64,000 nucleotides of DNA from Obesumbacterium proteus (GTDB lineage: Bacteria; Pseudomonadota; Gammaproteobacteria; Enterobacterales; Enterobacteriaceae), in the NCBI RefSeq assembly GCF_001586165.1, contig NZ_CP014608.1:372001-436000 (forward strand). The letters run 5' to 3'. Position 1 is the stretch's first letter. Every line of letters starts with the position of its first letter. The notes beneath the pieces are model-generated. The model was not told where the DNA came from, did no database searches, and saw only the letters and a program-made list of their open reading frames with translations. The position numbers and the translations under genes were made by a program. Below, piece after piece: positions 46,755 through 56,101 of this stretch.

Positions 46755-47894
46755 CTATTTTTGCGCACTCAAATCCACGGCATCCCCCACTCTGGCATGC
46801 AGCGCCAAGGCAGGGAAATCACGGAAAGTATAGTATTTCGCAGGAGCAGGCAGTTGTTTCATGGAACGACCGGGCCAAAGCTGAAGTTCTCCCAGCGCTT
46901 GCATCTGCAAACCAGCCCATTCGCTGGGAAGCTGAAGGCGCAGAGGCTGCGCCTGCTCACCCGGAACCGGCGTAGGCACGCGATCGTCTTCCGTTAGGTA
47001 GTTACGTTTCAACACCAGAAACTTCTCCGGCGCGGCGCGGTGACTATTCCACCAATTACCATCCAGCATATCGAATTGGAAACGCGTGTCGCTGGCGTCA
47101 ACCGCACCTAGGCTATGCAACGCATCCGGCAAAATTGTCTGCATAGCCACATTAAACTGCGCTACCGAAGCCGTGTGTCCTTGCAAAATAAGCGACGTTG
47201 CCAAACGAGCACCGACTAAGTTCGAATAGAGATCTTCCGGTGAAAAAGCAGAAATTCCCTCTGAAAATCCGGGAACCGACTCAAACCCATACCATTGGGC
47301 AATTTCATGCCACGCGGCCACTTGGAATGCTAAATAGCTCGAGAGATAGGCAGCCAACGTAAAGCGCTCGGCTTCATCCTGCGGAGGCGTGAATGCAAAC
47401 AGCGTGATTTTGCGTTTCGCGAGTTCTTGGCTGAGTTCGATCGTTTGCGCTTGGCCCAACTGAGGCCAAATATGGCTAAACAGATAGAGCGTCATATCCG
47501 CTGTATCACGCACATGCGCAATATCGATGAATCCACCCCGCGTGGTATACAGCAAACCATCTTGTTCGCTGCTGATACCCATCAGATTGGCAACCGCACC
47601 AAACAGACTGTCGTTATAGTGATGCTCCCCCAGCGAATCAGCTTCTACCACGTTATTAAGCTGATAAAAGGGAACCGGAATCCCTAGGGCCTGTGCTTTT
47701 AAGTTATAGCCAAAAGCACAGCACGGACGTAATCCATCAGGGGCAGAAAGCCGCTCAACCGTTGGCCACACACGCGTAGCGCTCTGCTGAGGTACCGTTG
47801 ATAAATCAGGCGTAATCGGCAATTTGACACTCGCTGAACAGGCAGATGTCAGCAAGATCAGACTCGATAATCCATATTTGAGCACAATGTTCAA
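46755..47894 (-). CDS. DUF4056-type lipoprotein of unknown function
   Basis: 379 residues with a lipoprotein signal (LILLTSACSAS; Cys19 acylated). I recognise it as resembling the DUF4056 group by the RPCCAFGYNLKAQ segment, from memory. A WHEIAQWYG motif followed by GFSEGISAFSPEDLYSNLVG could hold metal or catalytic residues (His-Glu plus downstream Glu/Asp), but this is speculation. The ATG overlaps the stop of the Omp85-like gene (ATGA), so it is translationally coupled as the last gene of a three-gene envelope operon. Confidence 0.78.
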   Translation of the reverse strand: MNIVLKYGLSSLILLTSACSASVKLPITPDLSTVPQQSATRVWPTVERLSAPDGLRPCCAFGYNLKAQALGIPVPFYQLNNVVEADSLGEHHYNDSLFGAVANLMGISSEQDGLLYTTRGGFIDIAHVRDTADMTLYLFSHIWPQLGQAQTIELSQELAKRKITLFAFTPPQDEAERFTLAAYLSSYLAFQVAAWHEIAQWYGFESVPGFSEGISAFSPEDLYSNLVGARLATSLILQGHTASVAQFNVAMQTILPDALHSLGAVDASDTRFQFDMLDGNWWNSHRAAPEKFLVLKRNYLTEDDRVPTPVPGEQAQPLRLQLPSEWAGLQMQALGELQLWPGRSMKQLPAPAKYYTFRDFPALALHARVGDAVDLSAQK

Positions 47895-49032
47895 AATGCT
47901 TCCCCTACCTGAAAATAGAATCCCGTACTGCCTTTACCGACACCAAGATCGAGACGAACGTTCATACGCGGCTTAAATTCAAAACGATAGCCCACACCGA
48001 CCGAAGGCAGCCATGCGCTTTGGCCTAAATCTCGCGTATTTGGGCCCATCGTTCCCGTTCCCAACCAGCCAACAATGCCATGACGCCAATCTAACTTCCG
48101 TCGATATTCGATTTGCGTGCTCACCACGTTTCGATCGCGATAACGTCCTTCATAATAACCACGCATCCGATTATTACTGCCCAGCAACGGCAGCATATTC
48201 CACGGAACATCGCCCTGCGTGAAGCGGCCATCAATCTCCCATGCCAGCACATTTTTTCATCTAATGCGTGGTAAAGCGCATAGCGGCTGTCCAAAGAATC
48301 AAAGCGGGTATCACTGCCAAGCCCTGGAGCATAATAGGTATAGGTTAAATTCACCAACTGACCATGCTGGGGATTGGAAACAAAATCACGGGTATCGTAG
48401 GTAAACGTTGCGCTAGCGCCCGAGCTCAGCACCGAAGTACCCGCTTTTTCGCGCTCTAGCGTTCCGCGATCTTTGTCTTGAATCGACGCGGCATGAACAG
48501 AAGAAAATGACCAGCCAAGACCTAAATAGGTGTTCGGAGCAATTCGGTAGAGCAGATCGGGCTTAGCGCTAAATTCCTGCGAGGTGTATTTCTGCTTATC
48601 GTCATTGTTGCGGCCAGCACTGAACCCCGTTCCCCAGTAATAGGTCGGCATATCGTTGAGTGCACCACTGAGATAAAAGCGCCATGCATCGTCGGCAAAG
48701 AAGCTGTAGTTCTCTAAACCTAAACCGAAAGCGCCGGTAGAACTGGCAAATCCGCTCAGCGAAAGCGTTGAGTTCTGGCTAACGTGATCGCTTTTGTCCG
48801 GGCGATACATGCCAACCACGGCCATACCTACGCCCAACCCTAACTCTGGCGTATAAAAGGGGCCCGGCATCACGCCCCAATCAATACCTTTATCAGGGTT
48901 AAACTGGTTGTCCGAACCAAGCCCTTTTAACCAGCCATCCACCTGCTGACGCGATGGCAGGAGATCTCCTGCCTGTGCGAAAGAAGAAATACTAAGGCAA
49001 ACCACGAGCCAAAGCCCGCCAATGCCGCGCAT
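47891..49032 (-). pseudogene. Omp85/surface-antigen-like beta barrel without POTRA, frameshifted
   Basis: Two overlapping frames (48121-49032 and 47891-48250) together encode one barrel protein. Signal peptide (SISSFAQA), a linker, then beta strands up to the Omp85-type loop motif MRGYYEGRYRDR and a C-terminal strand ending in Phe. The frames join in a run of six A on the minus strand (48257-48252). One extra A restores HALDEKNVLAWEIDG and a 380-residue product. No POTRA domains precede the barrel. The start overlaps the previous stop (TAATG), and the end overlaps the lipoprotein start. True mutation or homopolymer sequencing error cannot be told apart here. Confidence 0.75.
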
Positions 49033-49880
49033 TAGAAGCGGTACTCACCGGAGACAAAGAAGCTGTTACGTTCGGCGAAACCAATTTCAGTCAGAACATT
49101 GAAGTTGCGGGTAATTTCATACTGCGCGCCGACTAAGACGTTCCAAGGCGACTGTAGATGCTGTTTGACGTCAAAACGGCCTTTACCGTCAGGATCGGCG
49201 ATGTTCATTAAACCAGCCAAATTACTCGGCATATTAAGGTCTGACAGGCTGCCTTTAAACTCCTGTTGAACGTCCTGATACATGCTTCCGACCCAAACAT
49301 TCAGTTTGCTTGGTGCCATGTGCAAAGCATCAATCGCAGGAATAGTAAAACGATAGCCAACGCGTGGAGACAGCGTGAAAGCGTCAATGCTACCGTCTAA
49401 AATATCAAAACGAGTTTGCGTATAGTTCATATCAACCATAGCGAACCAGTCTTCATAGCCACCGACAAAAGTCGTACCTGCGCCGTAGGTTGTGCCTTTG
49501 AATTCCAATTTGAAATCGAGGTCTTGCAGTTGGCCGCTGTCATGCATGCCTTTTACCACTTGGGCGATAATCCAGTCCATGCTGCCCATAGGGTATTTCG
49601 AAGGATCGGAATTAACCGACACTTTGGATAAAGAACTACCTTTGGTATGACCCACAATCCCGTACACGTTCATGAATGGCAACAGCCACATATCCAATTT
49701 CAACGTATCGGTTTTACTTTTCTGACGAGTCTTATCCACTTTTATATCGAATAAACTCGATGGAAGTTGGTAACTATCCCATCCCAAACCATTGAAATTA
49801 ATGCTATCCACATTAATGTTCTGGCGGATGTTCATATGGCTAACGCTAACACCAAACGGCAGCGGTAAGTCATAGCCGCG
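49032..49880 (-). pseudogene. beta-barrel outer membrane protein, 5'-truncated by deletion
   Basis: Barrel-like protein with alternating polar/hydrophobic strands and a terminal aromatic (GEYRF). The first possible ATG (49835) lacks a signal peptide and a ribosome binding site, yet the frame stays open upstream as GYDLPLPFGVSVSHMNIRQN to about 49880. It then stops at 49892 next to a truncated glycosidase gene read the other way. The N-terminus and promoter therefore appear deleted. I do not recognise the family. Confidence 0.65.
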
Positions 49881-49881
49881 T

Positions 49882-50664
49882 GCGCACGCTCAGGCGGTGC
49901 AACGTTATCGCCAGCTGAATCAGGGCGGTGACATCGGCATAATTCTCAATCTCACTCCGTCATATCCTCGCTCTGAAAATCCTGCTGACGTCAAAGCGGC
50001 TAACATTGCCGATCTGATGTTTAATCGCAGCTTCCTAGACCCAGCGCTTTTAGGAAAATATCCCGATGAGTTAGTGGATTTGCTGACATCTCATCATCAG
50101 CTACCGGAGTGCCGCAGCGGTGACCGCGAGCTATTGGCTCAAGGCGTAGTCTCACTTTTGGGTATCAATTACTATCAGCCACGCCGCATTAAATGCCGCG
50201 ATAGCCTAGTTAATCCCGATAGTCCATTTATGCCTGAATGGTTCTTTGAAAACTATGAAATGCCAGGCCGTAAAATGAACCCTCATCGTGGATGGGAAAT
50301 TTATGAGAAAGGCATTTACGACATTCTGACCAATCTACGTACTGAATACGGCAATCCGCGCTGCTTTATTTCTGAAAATGGCATGGGCGTGGAGAATGAG
50401 CAGCGTTTTATCGAAAATGGGCAAGTGCAAGACGACTATCGTATTGAATTCGTGCGTGAACATCTGCAATGGGTGCATAAAGCGATTCAGGAAGGCAGCC
50501 AATGTTTGGGTTATCACATGTGGACATTTATTGATAACTGGTCTTGGTGTAATGCTTACAAAAACCGCTACGGCTTTATTCAACTCGATCTCGCAACCCA
50601 AACACGAAGCGTGAAAAAGAGCGGTGAATGGTTTGCGCAGGTTTCGCACGCGAATGGTTTTTAA
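49882..50664 (+). pseudogene. 6-phospho-beta-glucosidase (GH1), 5'-truncated remnant
   Basis: The last 260 or so residues of a GH1 6-phospho-beta-glucosidase (intact enzymes are about 470). The nucleophile motif CFISENGMG is present, as are LGINYYQPRR and the C-terminal WTFIDNWSWCNAYKNRYGF. The first half, with the NEP acid/base motif, is missing. The frame opens at 49876, and the homology-like sequence AHAQAVQRYRQ begins by 49882, abutting the truncated barrel gene. GTG 49897 has no good ribosome site. Certainly inactive as it stands. Confidence 0.85.
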
Positions 50665-50699
50665 TGTGATTCCTCGGTAATTCGCTGACATTGTTTATT

Positions 50700-50727
50700 G
50701 AAATCGCAGCTAAACGGCTGCGATTTC
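50700..50727 (+). terminator. hairpin after the glycosidase remnant
   Basis: Perfect 11-base stem GAAATCGCAGC/GCTGCGATTTC with a 6-base loop. The T-run is poor (AGTCTACATTTGTTTT). Confidence 0.5.
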
Positions 50728-50808
50728 AGTCTACATTTGTTTTATACGTCACATTGTTTTTTTGCTAAACTGTGTGCATTCGTCCGAACATTAGTTATTT
50801 CATTGAAA

Positions 50809-51804
50809 ATGAAGAAAAAACGCCCTGTACTTCAAGACGTCGCAGATAAAGTTGGTGTGACAAAAATGACGGTAAGCCGTTATTTGCGCAACCCATCACA
50901 AGTATCTGCTGCACTTCAAACGAAAATTGCAGTGGCGCTGGACGAACTGGGCTACATCCCTAACCGCGCACCAGATATTCTTTCCAACTCAACCAGCCGT
51001 GCCATCGGCGTACTGCTTCCTTCTCTGACCAACCAAGTTTTCGCCGATGTGATTCGCGGAATCGAAAGCGTCACCGACGCACATGGTTATCAAACCATGC
51101 TGGCGCACTACGGTTATCGGCCAGAAAAAGAAGAAGAGCGTTTGCTTTCCCTGCTCCCGTATAACGTTGATGGGCTGATCCTGTCTGAGAGAAACCACAC
51201 CGCGCGCACGCGTAAAATGATCGAAGTATCCGGTGTTCCGGTCGTCGAAATGATGGACTGCATTACGCCGTGCATTGATATCGCCGTTGGGTTCGACAAC
51301 TTTGAAGCCGCTCGACAAATGACTCAGGCCATTATCGATCGCGGGCACCGCAAAGTTGTTTACTTTGGCGCTCGTCAGGATGAACGTACCGTTATCAAGC
51401 AACAGGGCTATGAAGCGGCGATGAATCATGCCGGTTTGCAGCCACGTAGCGTCATGATACCGCGCGGCTCTTCTTATTCGGTAGGCAGTGAACTGTTGCG
51501 CGAAGCGCTAGACCGTTATCCTGATATGGACAGTATTTTCTGCACCAACGATGACTTAGCGGCCGGTGCGGCTTTCGAGTGCCAACGTTTAGGTCTGCGT
51601 ATTCCTCAAGATATGGCGATTGCTGGATTCCACGGCCACGATATTGGTCAGGTAATGACGCCTAAATTAGCCAGCGTACTGACGCCACGTCAGCGCATGG
51701 GGCAAATCGCGGCCGAGCGGATGTTATCTCGTCTGCGCGGTGAAACTATTTCAACCCAGATGGTCGATGTCGGCTTCACGCTACTTTATGGTGGCAGCAT
51801 CTAA
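50809..51804 (+). CDS. gntR: gluconate operon repressor GntR
   Basis: LacI-family repressor of 331 residues, the E. coli length, from ATG 50809 (MKKKRPVLQDVADKVGVTKMTVSRY, the LacI helix-turn-helix). The longer open frame to 50698 lacks similarity. The sugar-binding core has IGVLLPSLTNQVFADVIRGIE and CTNDDLAAGAAFECQRLG. Binds the operators before gntK (51920-51949) and is released by gluconate. The ribosome binding site is weak. Confidence 0.95.
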   Translation: MKKKRPVLQDVADKVGVTKMTVSRYLRNPSQVSAALQTKIAVALDELGYIPNRAPDILSNSTSRAIGVLLPSLTNQVFADVIRGIESVTDAHGYQTMLAHYGYRPEKEEERLLSLLPYNVDGLILSERNHTARTRKMIEVSGVPVVEMMDCITPCIDIAVGFDNFEAARQMTQAIIDRGHRKVVYFGARQDERTVIKQQGYEAAMNHAGLQPRSVMIPRGSSYSVGSELLREALDRYPDMDSIFCTNDDLAAGAAFECQRLGLRIPQDMAIAGFHGHDIGQVMTPKLASVLTPRQRMGQIAAERMLSRLRGETISTQMVDVGFTLLYGGSI

Positions 51805-51919
51805 TTACCCTGCAATCCTCCCCCGTAATAGTTAATTCCCGTTAGTAACTGAGAGTAACCTCACAGTTATTGAAGCTACTTTGTCACAAATCTTGCTAAT
51901 TATTATCGCTGCTCAGACA

Positions 51920-51949
51920 ATGTTACCCATAACAAGTTACCAGTAACAT
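51920..51949. promoter_or_regulatory. two GntR operators before gntK
   Basis: ATGTTACCCATAACAA (51920-51935) and AAGTTACCAGTAACAT (51934-51949) both resemble the E. coli GntR site (ATGTTACC-type arm with a GTAACAT arm). They lie 43 bases before the gntK start. Confidence 0.7.
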
Positions 51950-51991
51950 TGCATTTAGTGGATGGAAAACCGTCCCCTCTCTGGAGTAGAA

Positions 51992-52531
51992 ATGAGCGAT
52001 AAAAAACCACAACACCACGTTTTTATTCTGATGGGCGTATCTGGCAGCGGTAAATCTGCTGTAGCAACCTCTGTAGCCCAACAGCTCAGCGCAGGTTTTC
52101 TGGATGGCGACTTCCTGCATCCGCGCGCCAATATCCAAAAAATGTCTGAAGGCCACGCCCTGAATGACGAAGACCGCACGCCATGGCTGAAAGCGGTTAA
52201 TGACGCCATTTTCGCAATGCAACGGACGAACGACGTTTCTCTGATCGTTTGCTCCGCGCTTAAAAAACGCTACCGCGATATGCTGCGCGACGGTAACAAA
52301 AACGTTTCCTTTATCTACCTGAAAGGCGATTTCGATCTTATTGAAAGCCGTCTGCTGGCACGTAAAGGCCACTTCTTTAAACCTCAGATGCTTGTTTCTC
52401 AATTTGAAGCGTTAGAAGAACCTACCAGCGTTGAGCAGGACGTTCACGCTGTCGACATCAGCCTCCCTCTGGAAGGCGTTGTTGAAAACACAATTAAAAC
52501 CATTAAATCTGTGATTTCTCAGGGGTCATAA
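51992..52531 (+). CDS. gntK: gluconokinase GntK (thermoresistant type)
   Basis: Phosphorylates gluconate to 6-phosphogluconate for the Entner-Doudoroff and pentose phosphate routes. 179 residues (E. coli 175) from ATG 51992 (MSDKKPQHHVFILMG, GGAG upstream). P-loop GVSGSGKSAVA, FLDGDFLHPRANI, CSALKKRYRDMLR. The stop overlaps the gntU start by one base (TAATG). Confidence 0.96.
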   Translation: MSDKKPQHHVFILMGVSGSGKSAVATSVAQQLSAGFLDGDFLHPRANIQKMSEGHALNDEDRTPWLKAVNDAIFAMQRTNDVSLIVCSALKKRYRDMLRDGNKNVSFIYLKGDFDLIESRLLARKGHFFKPQMLVSQFEALEEPTSVEQDVHAVDISLPLEGVVENTIKTIKSVISQGS

Positions 52532-53868
52532 TGAGTACTTTTACTCTCGTATTTACCGCAGTAGGTTCGGTCCTATTGCTGCTGTTTTTGGTGATGAAAG
52601 CCCGTATGCATGCCTTCGTTGCTCTGATGCTGGTTTCTATCGGCGCGGGCATTTTTTCTGGCATGCCGCTGGATGATATTGCCAAAACCATGGAAAAAGG
52701 CATGGGAGGCACATTAGGCTTCCTCGCTATCGTGGTTGCGTTGGGTGCCATGTTCGGCAAAATCCTGCATGAAACCGGCGCGTTAGATCAGATTGCCGCT
52801 AAGTTGCTCGACAGCTTTGGTGAAAAACGTGCCCACTATGCGTTGGGTATCGCCGGTCTAGTCTGTGCGCTGCCGCTGTTCTTCGACGTTGCTATCGTAT
52901 TGTTGATTGGCGTGGTGTTCGCCGTTGCCCGTCGTACCAATGGCAACGTCGTTAAACTGGCTATCCCATTGTTTGCCGGTGTTGCTGGCGCAGCGGCATT
53001 CTTGCTGCCAGGGCCAACACCAATGTTGCTGGCTTCCCAGATGGGCGCTGACTATGGCTGGATGATCCTGATTGGTCTGTGCGCAGCGATTCCGGGCATG
53101 ATTTTAGCGGGTCCTCTGTTTGGTAACTTCATCAGCAAACACGTGACGCTGGATCTGCCTGAAGATATCCAAGAGCCAAGCTTGGATAAGAGCAAACTGC
53201 CTTCATTCGGTTTTAGTCTGGCGCTGGTTCTGTTCCCGCTGGTTCTGGTTGGTATGAAAACCATCGGTGCACGCTTTGTTGAAGCCGGCACTGAACTGCA
53301 CAAATGGCTGGAATTTATCGGTCACCCATTCACGGCTATCCTGATTGCCTGTCTGGTTGCGATTTATGGTCTGGCGATCCGTCGCGGCATGAGCAAAGAG
53401 AAAGTGATGGAAGTGTGTTCTGCGGCAATCCAGCCAGCAGGTATCATTCTTCTGGTTACCGGTGCCGGTGGCGTATTCAAACAGATTCTGGTGGATTCTG
53501 GCGTTGGTCCAGCGTTAGGTAACTCTCTGATTGGCGCAGGCCTGCCAATTGCGGTTGCCTGTTTCGTGCTGGCCGCTGCGGTGCGTGTGATTCAAGGTTC
53601 TGCTACCGTTGCGTGTTTAACCACCGTAGGTTTGGTTCTGCCGGTTATTGGCGAGCTGGGCTACAACGGCGCACAGATGGCAGCACTTTCCATCTGTATC
53701 GCAGGGGGTTCTATCGTACTGAGCCACGTTAACGACTCCGGCTTCTGGCTGTTCGGTAAATTTACCGGCGCAACTGAAGCACAAACCCTGAAAACCTGGT
53801 CCGTGATGGAAACCATCCTAGGCACCACGGGCGCAGTGGTTGGTATGATCTTCTTCGCCATGATGTAA
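52531..53868 (+). CDS. gntU: gluconate permease GntU (low affinity)
   Basis: Gluconate:H+ symporter family membrane protein of 445 residues (E. coli GntU 446), with about 12-14 hydrophobic spans. Conserved GKILHETGALDQIA, LPLFFDVAIVLL, QGSATVACLTTVGLV and SHVNDSGFWLFGKFTGAT. Coupled to gntK. The intact single frame contrasts with E. coli K-12 strains, where gntU translation is unusual in some reports. Followed by a strong shared terminator. Confidence 0.94.
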   Translation: MSTFTLVFTAVGSVLLLLFLVMKARMHAFVALMLVSIGAGIFSGMPLDDIAKTMEKGMGGTLGFLAIVVALGAMFGKILHETGALDQIAAKLLDSFGEKRAHYALGIAGLVCALPLFFDVAIVLLIGVVFAVARRTNGNVVKLAIPLFAGVAGAAAFLLPGPTPMLLASQMGADYGWMILIGLCAAIPGMILAGPLFGNFISKHVTLDLPEDIQEPSLDKSKLPSFGFSLALVLFPLVLVGMKTIGARFVEAGTELHKWLEFIGHPFTAILIACLVAIYGLAIRRGMSKEKVMEVCSAAIQPAGIILLVTGAGGVFKQILVDSGVGPALGNSLIGAGLPIAVACFVLAAAVRVIQGSATVACLTTVGLVLPVIGELGYNGAQMAALSICIAGGSIVLSHVNDSGFWLFGKFTGATEAQTLKTWSVMETILGTTGAVVGMIFFAMM

Positions 53869-53881
53869 TTTTTGCGAATAC

Positions 53882-53919
53882 AAAAAAGGCGGGCTAATTG
53901 ACATTAGCTCGCCTTTTTT
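53882..53919. terminator. bidirectional terminator between gntU and rhtC
   Basis: Long stem AAAAAAGGCGGGCTAAT / ATTAGCTCGCCTTTTTT around TGAC, with T-runs on both strands. Serves gntU and the convergent rhtC. Confidence 0.9.
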
Positions 53920-53937
53920 TATGTTCGCTGAAGATGA

Positions 53938-54561
53938 TTACGAACGAGAGAAAATCAGGTGCAAACCGAAGCCGATAAACAAGACGCCTGCAACGCCATC
54001 AATCCACTTGGCTAAACGCTGATAGCCACGGCGCATCACTGGCAGCGCAAATACCGATGCCACAATGCTAAACCAAACAAAGGTTTCCGCCACAATCATC
54101 ACAAATAGGCCAACACGTTCTGGCGTACTCACATTGTCACCGACAAACAGTGAGAACACAGAACCGAAATAAATGACCGCTTTTGGATTCGACAGGTTAG
54201 TCAGAAAACCGCGCAGGAACGTTTTTCCACGAGCAGGAAGCGTGATGCTAACTTCTTCACCGCTGTCTAACTGGCCTTTCGCTCGCGCAGACTTAAGGAG
54301 CTGGTAGCCCATCCACGTCAGATATAAACCACCGCCCACGGTGATAATGCTATGCAGCCATGCCATCTTCATCAGCAGCAGATGAAGTCCCATCAGCGCA
54401 ACTGCCGCCCAAATGACGATACCCAGTGTAATTCCCACTACGCCCTGCATTGCTTCAGAACGAGAACGGCTGACCGCCGTTTGGGAAACAAAAAAGAAAT
54501 CAGGTCCGGGAGCCATTAAAGCCACCAGATGAACCAATGCCACCGTCAAAAACAACATCAT
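53938..54561 (-). CDS. rhtC: threonine export protein RhtC
   Basis: LysE/RhtB superfamily exporter with five to six hydrophobic spans and the family motif VALMAPGPDFFFVSQTAVSRSR. 207 residues (E. coli 206). E. coli rhtC lies between recQ and rhtB; here rhtB and pldB are missing from the window and gntRKU stands beside it. Start ATG 54561 (MMLFL) or one codon later. Confidence 0.9.
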   Translation of the reverse strand: MMLFLTVALVHLVALMAPGPDFFFVSQTAVSRSRSEAMQGVVGITLGIVIWAAVALMGLHLLLMKMAWLHSIITVGGGLYLTWMGYQLLKSARAKGQLDSGEEVSITLPARGKTFLRGFLTNLSNPKAVIYFGSVFSLFVGDNVSTPERVGLFVMIVAETFVWFSIVASVFALPVMRRGYQRLAKWIDGVAGVLFIGFGLHLIFSRS

Positions 54562-54631
54562 CGGAGTTAACTCTTATAATTAGGGGGGAAATTCATGCTA
54601 CCACTAAGTCTGTGAATATTTAAAGGAGCGA

Positions 54632-56101
54632 TCACACGGGTAGCATTAAACGGAAACAAGCACCTTGCTCATTCTCATTAACCAGCATGATATCGCCACC
54701 GTGCAGCTGTAGCATCCGTTTCACAATCATCAATCCCAATCCCCCCGCAGACTGGCGCCGCGCACCTGAAAGCAATGACGGCCGCTCAAACAGCCCCGAT
54801 TTCAGCTCCTCAGGAATACCTACGCCGCTGTCGGTCAGTTGAACCCAAATTTGCCCTGCCTGATACCAAAGTTTCACCGCAATATTTCCCCCCTGCGGCG
54901 TATGGCGGATCGCGTTATCCAACAGATTGGTTAGCACACGCTCCATCATATAAATATCGGCGTTGACCAGCGGCAAGCCTTTAGCGATATCCGCAGTAAG
55001 CTTAATTTGGCGAGTTTCAGCCGCCAGCTCAAACTTCTGAAAAACATCCTGCAAAAGCTCGCTGAACGACATGCGTTCTTTCTGCGGTTTAACCGCGCCA
55101 TATTCCAAGCGAGCGAGCTCAAATAACTCCTGCGCTAGTCGCCCAACTTTAAGGCTTTGCGCCAAGGCAATATCCAGATAACGCTTGCGATCCACCTCGC
55201 TTAAACTTGCCGACTTCACGGATAGCGTTTCGAGGTAGCCATGCAAAGAGGTCAACGGCGTGCGCAGATCATGTGAAATATTGGCAATAAATTCACGCCG
55301 TTGCTGATCCTGTTCCGCCAAGGTTTTCCACTGTTCGGCAATGCGCCTAGCCATCAAAACAAATGCGCGTCGAAGCTGAGTCACTTCATCACTTTTTACA
55401 TCAGCCTCAGGCACGCTCAGCGCCATGACTCGAGCGTAATCCAGCCCTTCCTGCTCAAGCTTACTCACCTGACGAGTAAGCTGACGCACCGGTTTCGTCA
55501 CCCAGCGGAACGCCAACCAACCGGCTAGCGAACCAAACAGCACAATCAATCCCATCGACCCTACGACGGTCCAAACCGTCGAACCAATACGCGCATCATC
55601 CGTTAACCGAGCGTAATCCTCGCCCAGCAAAACAACGTATAAATAGCCTTCGGTTTTTCCCTCAACCTGTAGCGGAGCGACGCTAAATACCTTTCGCCCA
55701 TCAACACTACGTGGATCATCGCCGTAAACCGGCATGCTTTGCCCCTGCATGAGCGCATTGATGGGTTGAAGGCTCACATCACGACGCTTGATTCGCCCTT
55801 CTGGCGCCGCATCACCAATGATGTGCCCCTGCTTATCAAGCAGATAAACTTCCACGCTCGGATTTACCGACATCAACTGATCGAACAGCTTTTTTACCGA
55901 GGCAGGATTGAGCCCTTGCTCGCCGAGCAATCGGTTATTCTCCGTAATATGCTGAGCAAGATTAACCGATAAACGCTGGATAACCTGCTGACTATATTGC
56001 GTATTGCTACGCACTTGAAGCCAACCTGATACCGCACAGCAAGCAACCAACAACAGCGTAAACACCAGCGTTAAGCGCTGGGATAAACTCAATGGGTTCA
56101 T
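54632..56101 (-). CDS. two-component sensor histidine kinase
   Basis: 489 residues: transmembrane segment (LVFTLLLVACCAVSGWL), periplasmic sensor (about 30-175), second span (GSMGLIVLFGSLAGWLAF), HAMP (WVTKPVRQLTRQV), DHp domain with the phospho-accepting His in ISHDLRTPLTSL, and an ATPase domain (NLLDNAIRHT, DSGVGIPEE, SAGGLGLMIV). Starts immediately after the regulator stop. No known name recognised. It probably senses an envelope condition, and the divergent Met-rich secreted protein is a candidate target. Confidence 0.88.
   Translation of the reverse strand: MNPLSLSQRLTLVFTLLLVACCAVSGWLQVRSNTQYSQQVIQRLSVNLAQHITENNRLLGEQGLNPASVKKLFDQLMSVNPSVEVYLLDKQGHIIGDAAPEGRIKRRDVSLQPINALMQGQSMPVYGDDPRSVDGRKVFSVAPLQVEGKTEGYLYVVLLGEDYARLTDDARIGSTVWTVVGSMGLIVLFGSLAGWLAFRWVTKPVRQLTRQVSKLEQEGLDYARVMALSVPEADVKSDEVTQLRRAFVLMARRIAEQWKTLAEQDQQRREFIANISHDLRTPLTSLHGYLETLSVKSASLSEVDRKRYLDIALAQSLKVGRLAQELFELARLEYGAVKPQKERMSFSELLQDVFQKFELAAETRQIKLTADIAKGLPLVNADIYMMERVLTNLLDNAIRHTPQGGNIAVKLWYQAGQIWVQLTDSGVGIPEELKSGLFERPSLLSGARRQSAGGLGLMIVKRMLQLHGGDIMLVNENEQGACFRLMLPV

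Noticed and set aside
48121..48251. 3' tail of the first Omp85-like frame (residues after HALDEK) as a real C-terminus
   Set aside because: It is a shadow of the correct frame. The alternate frame continues the barrel with the RGY motif and a proper C-terminal strand.
48252..48257. Programmed ribosomal frameshifting at the A6 run
   Set aside because: The zero-frame A-site codon ATG would re-pair poorly after slipping, and no stimulatory structure is evident. Mutation or sequencing error is simpler.
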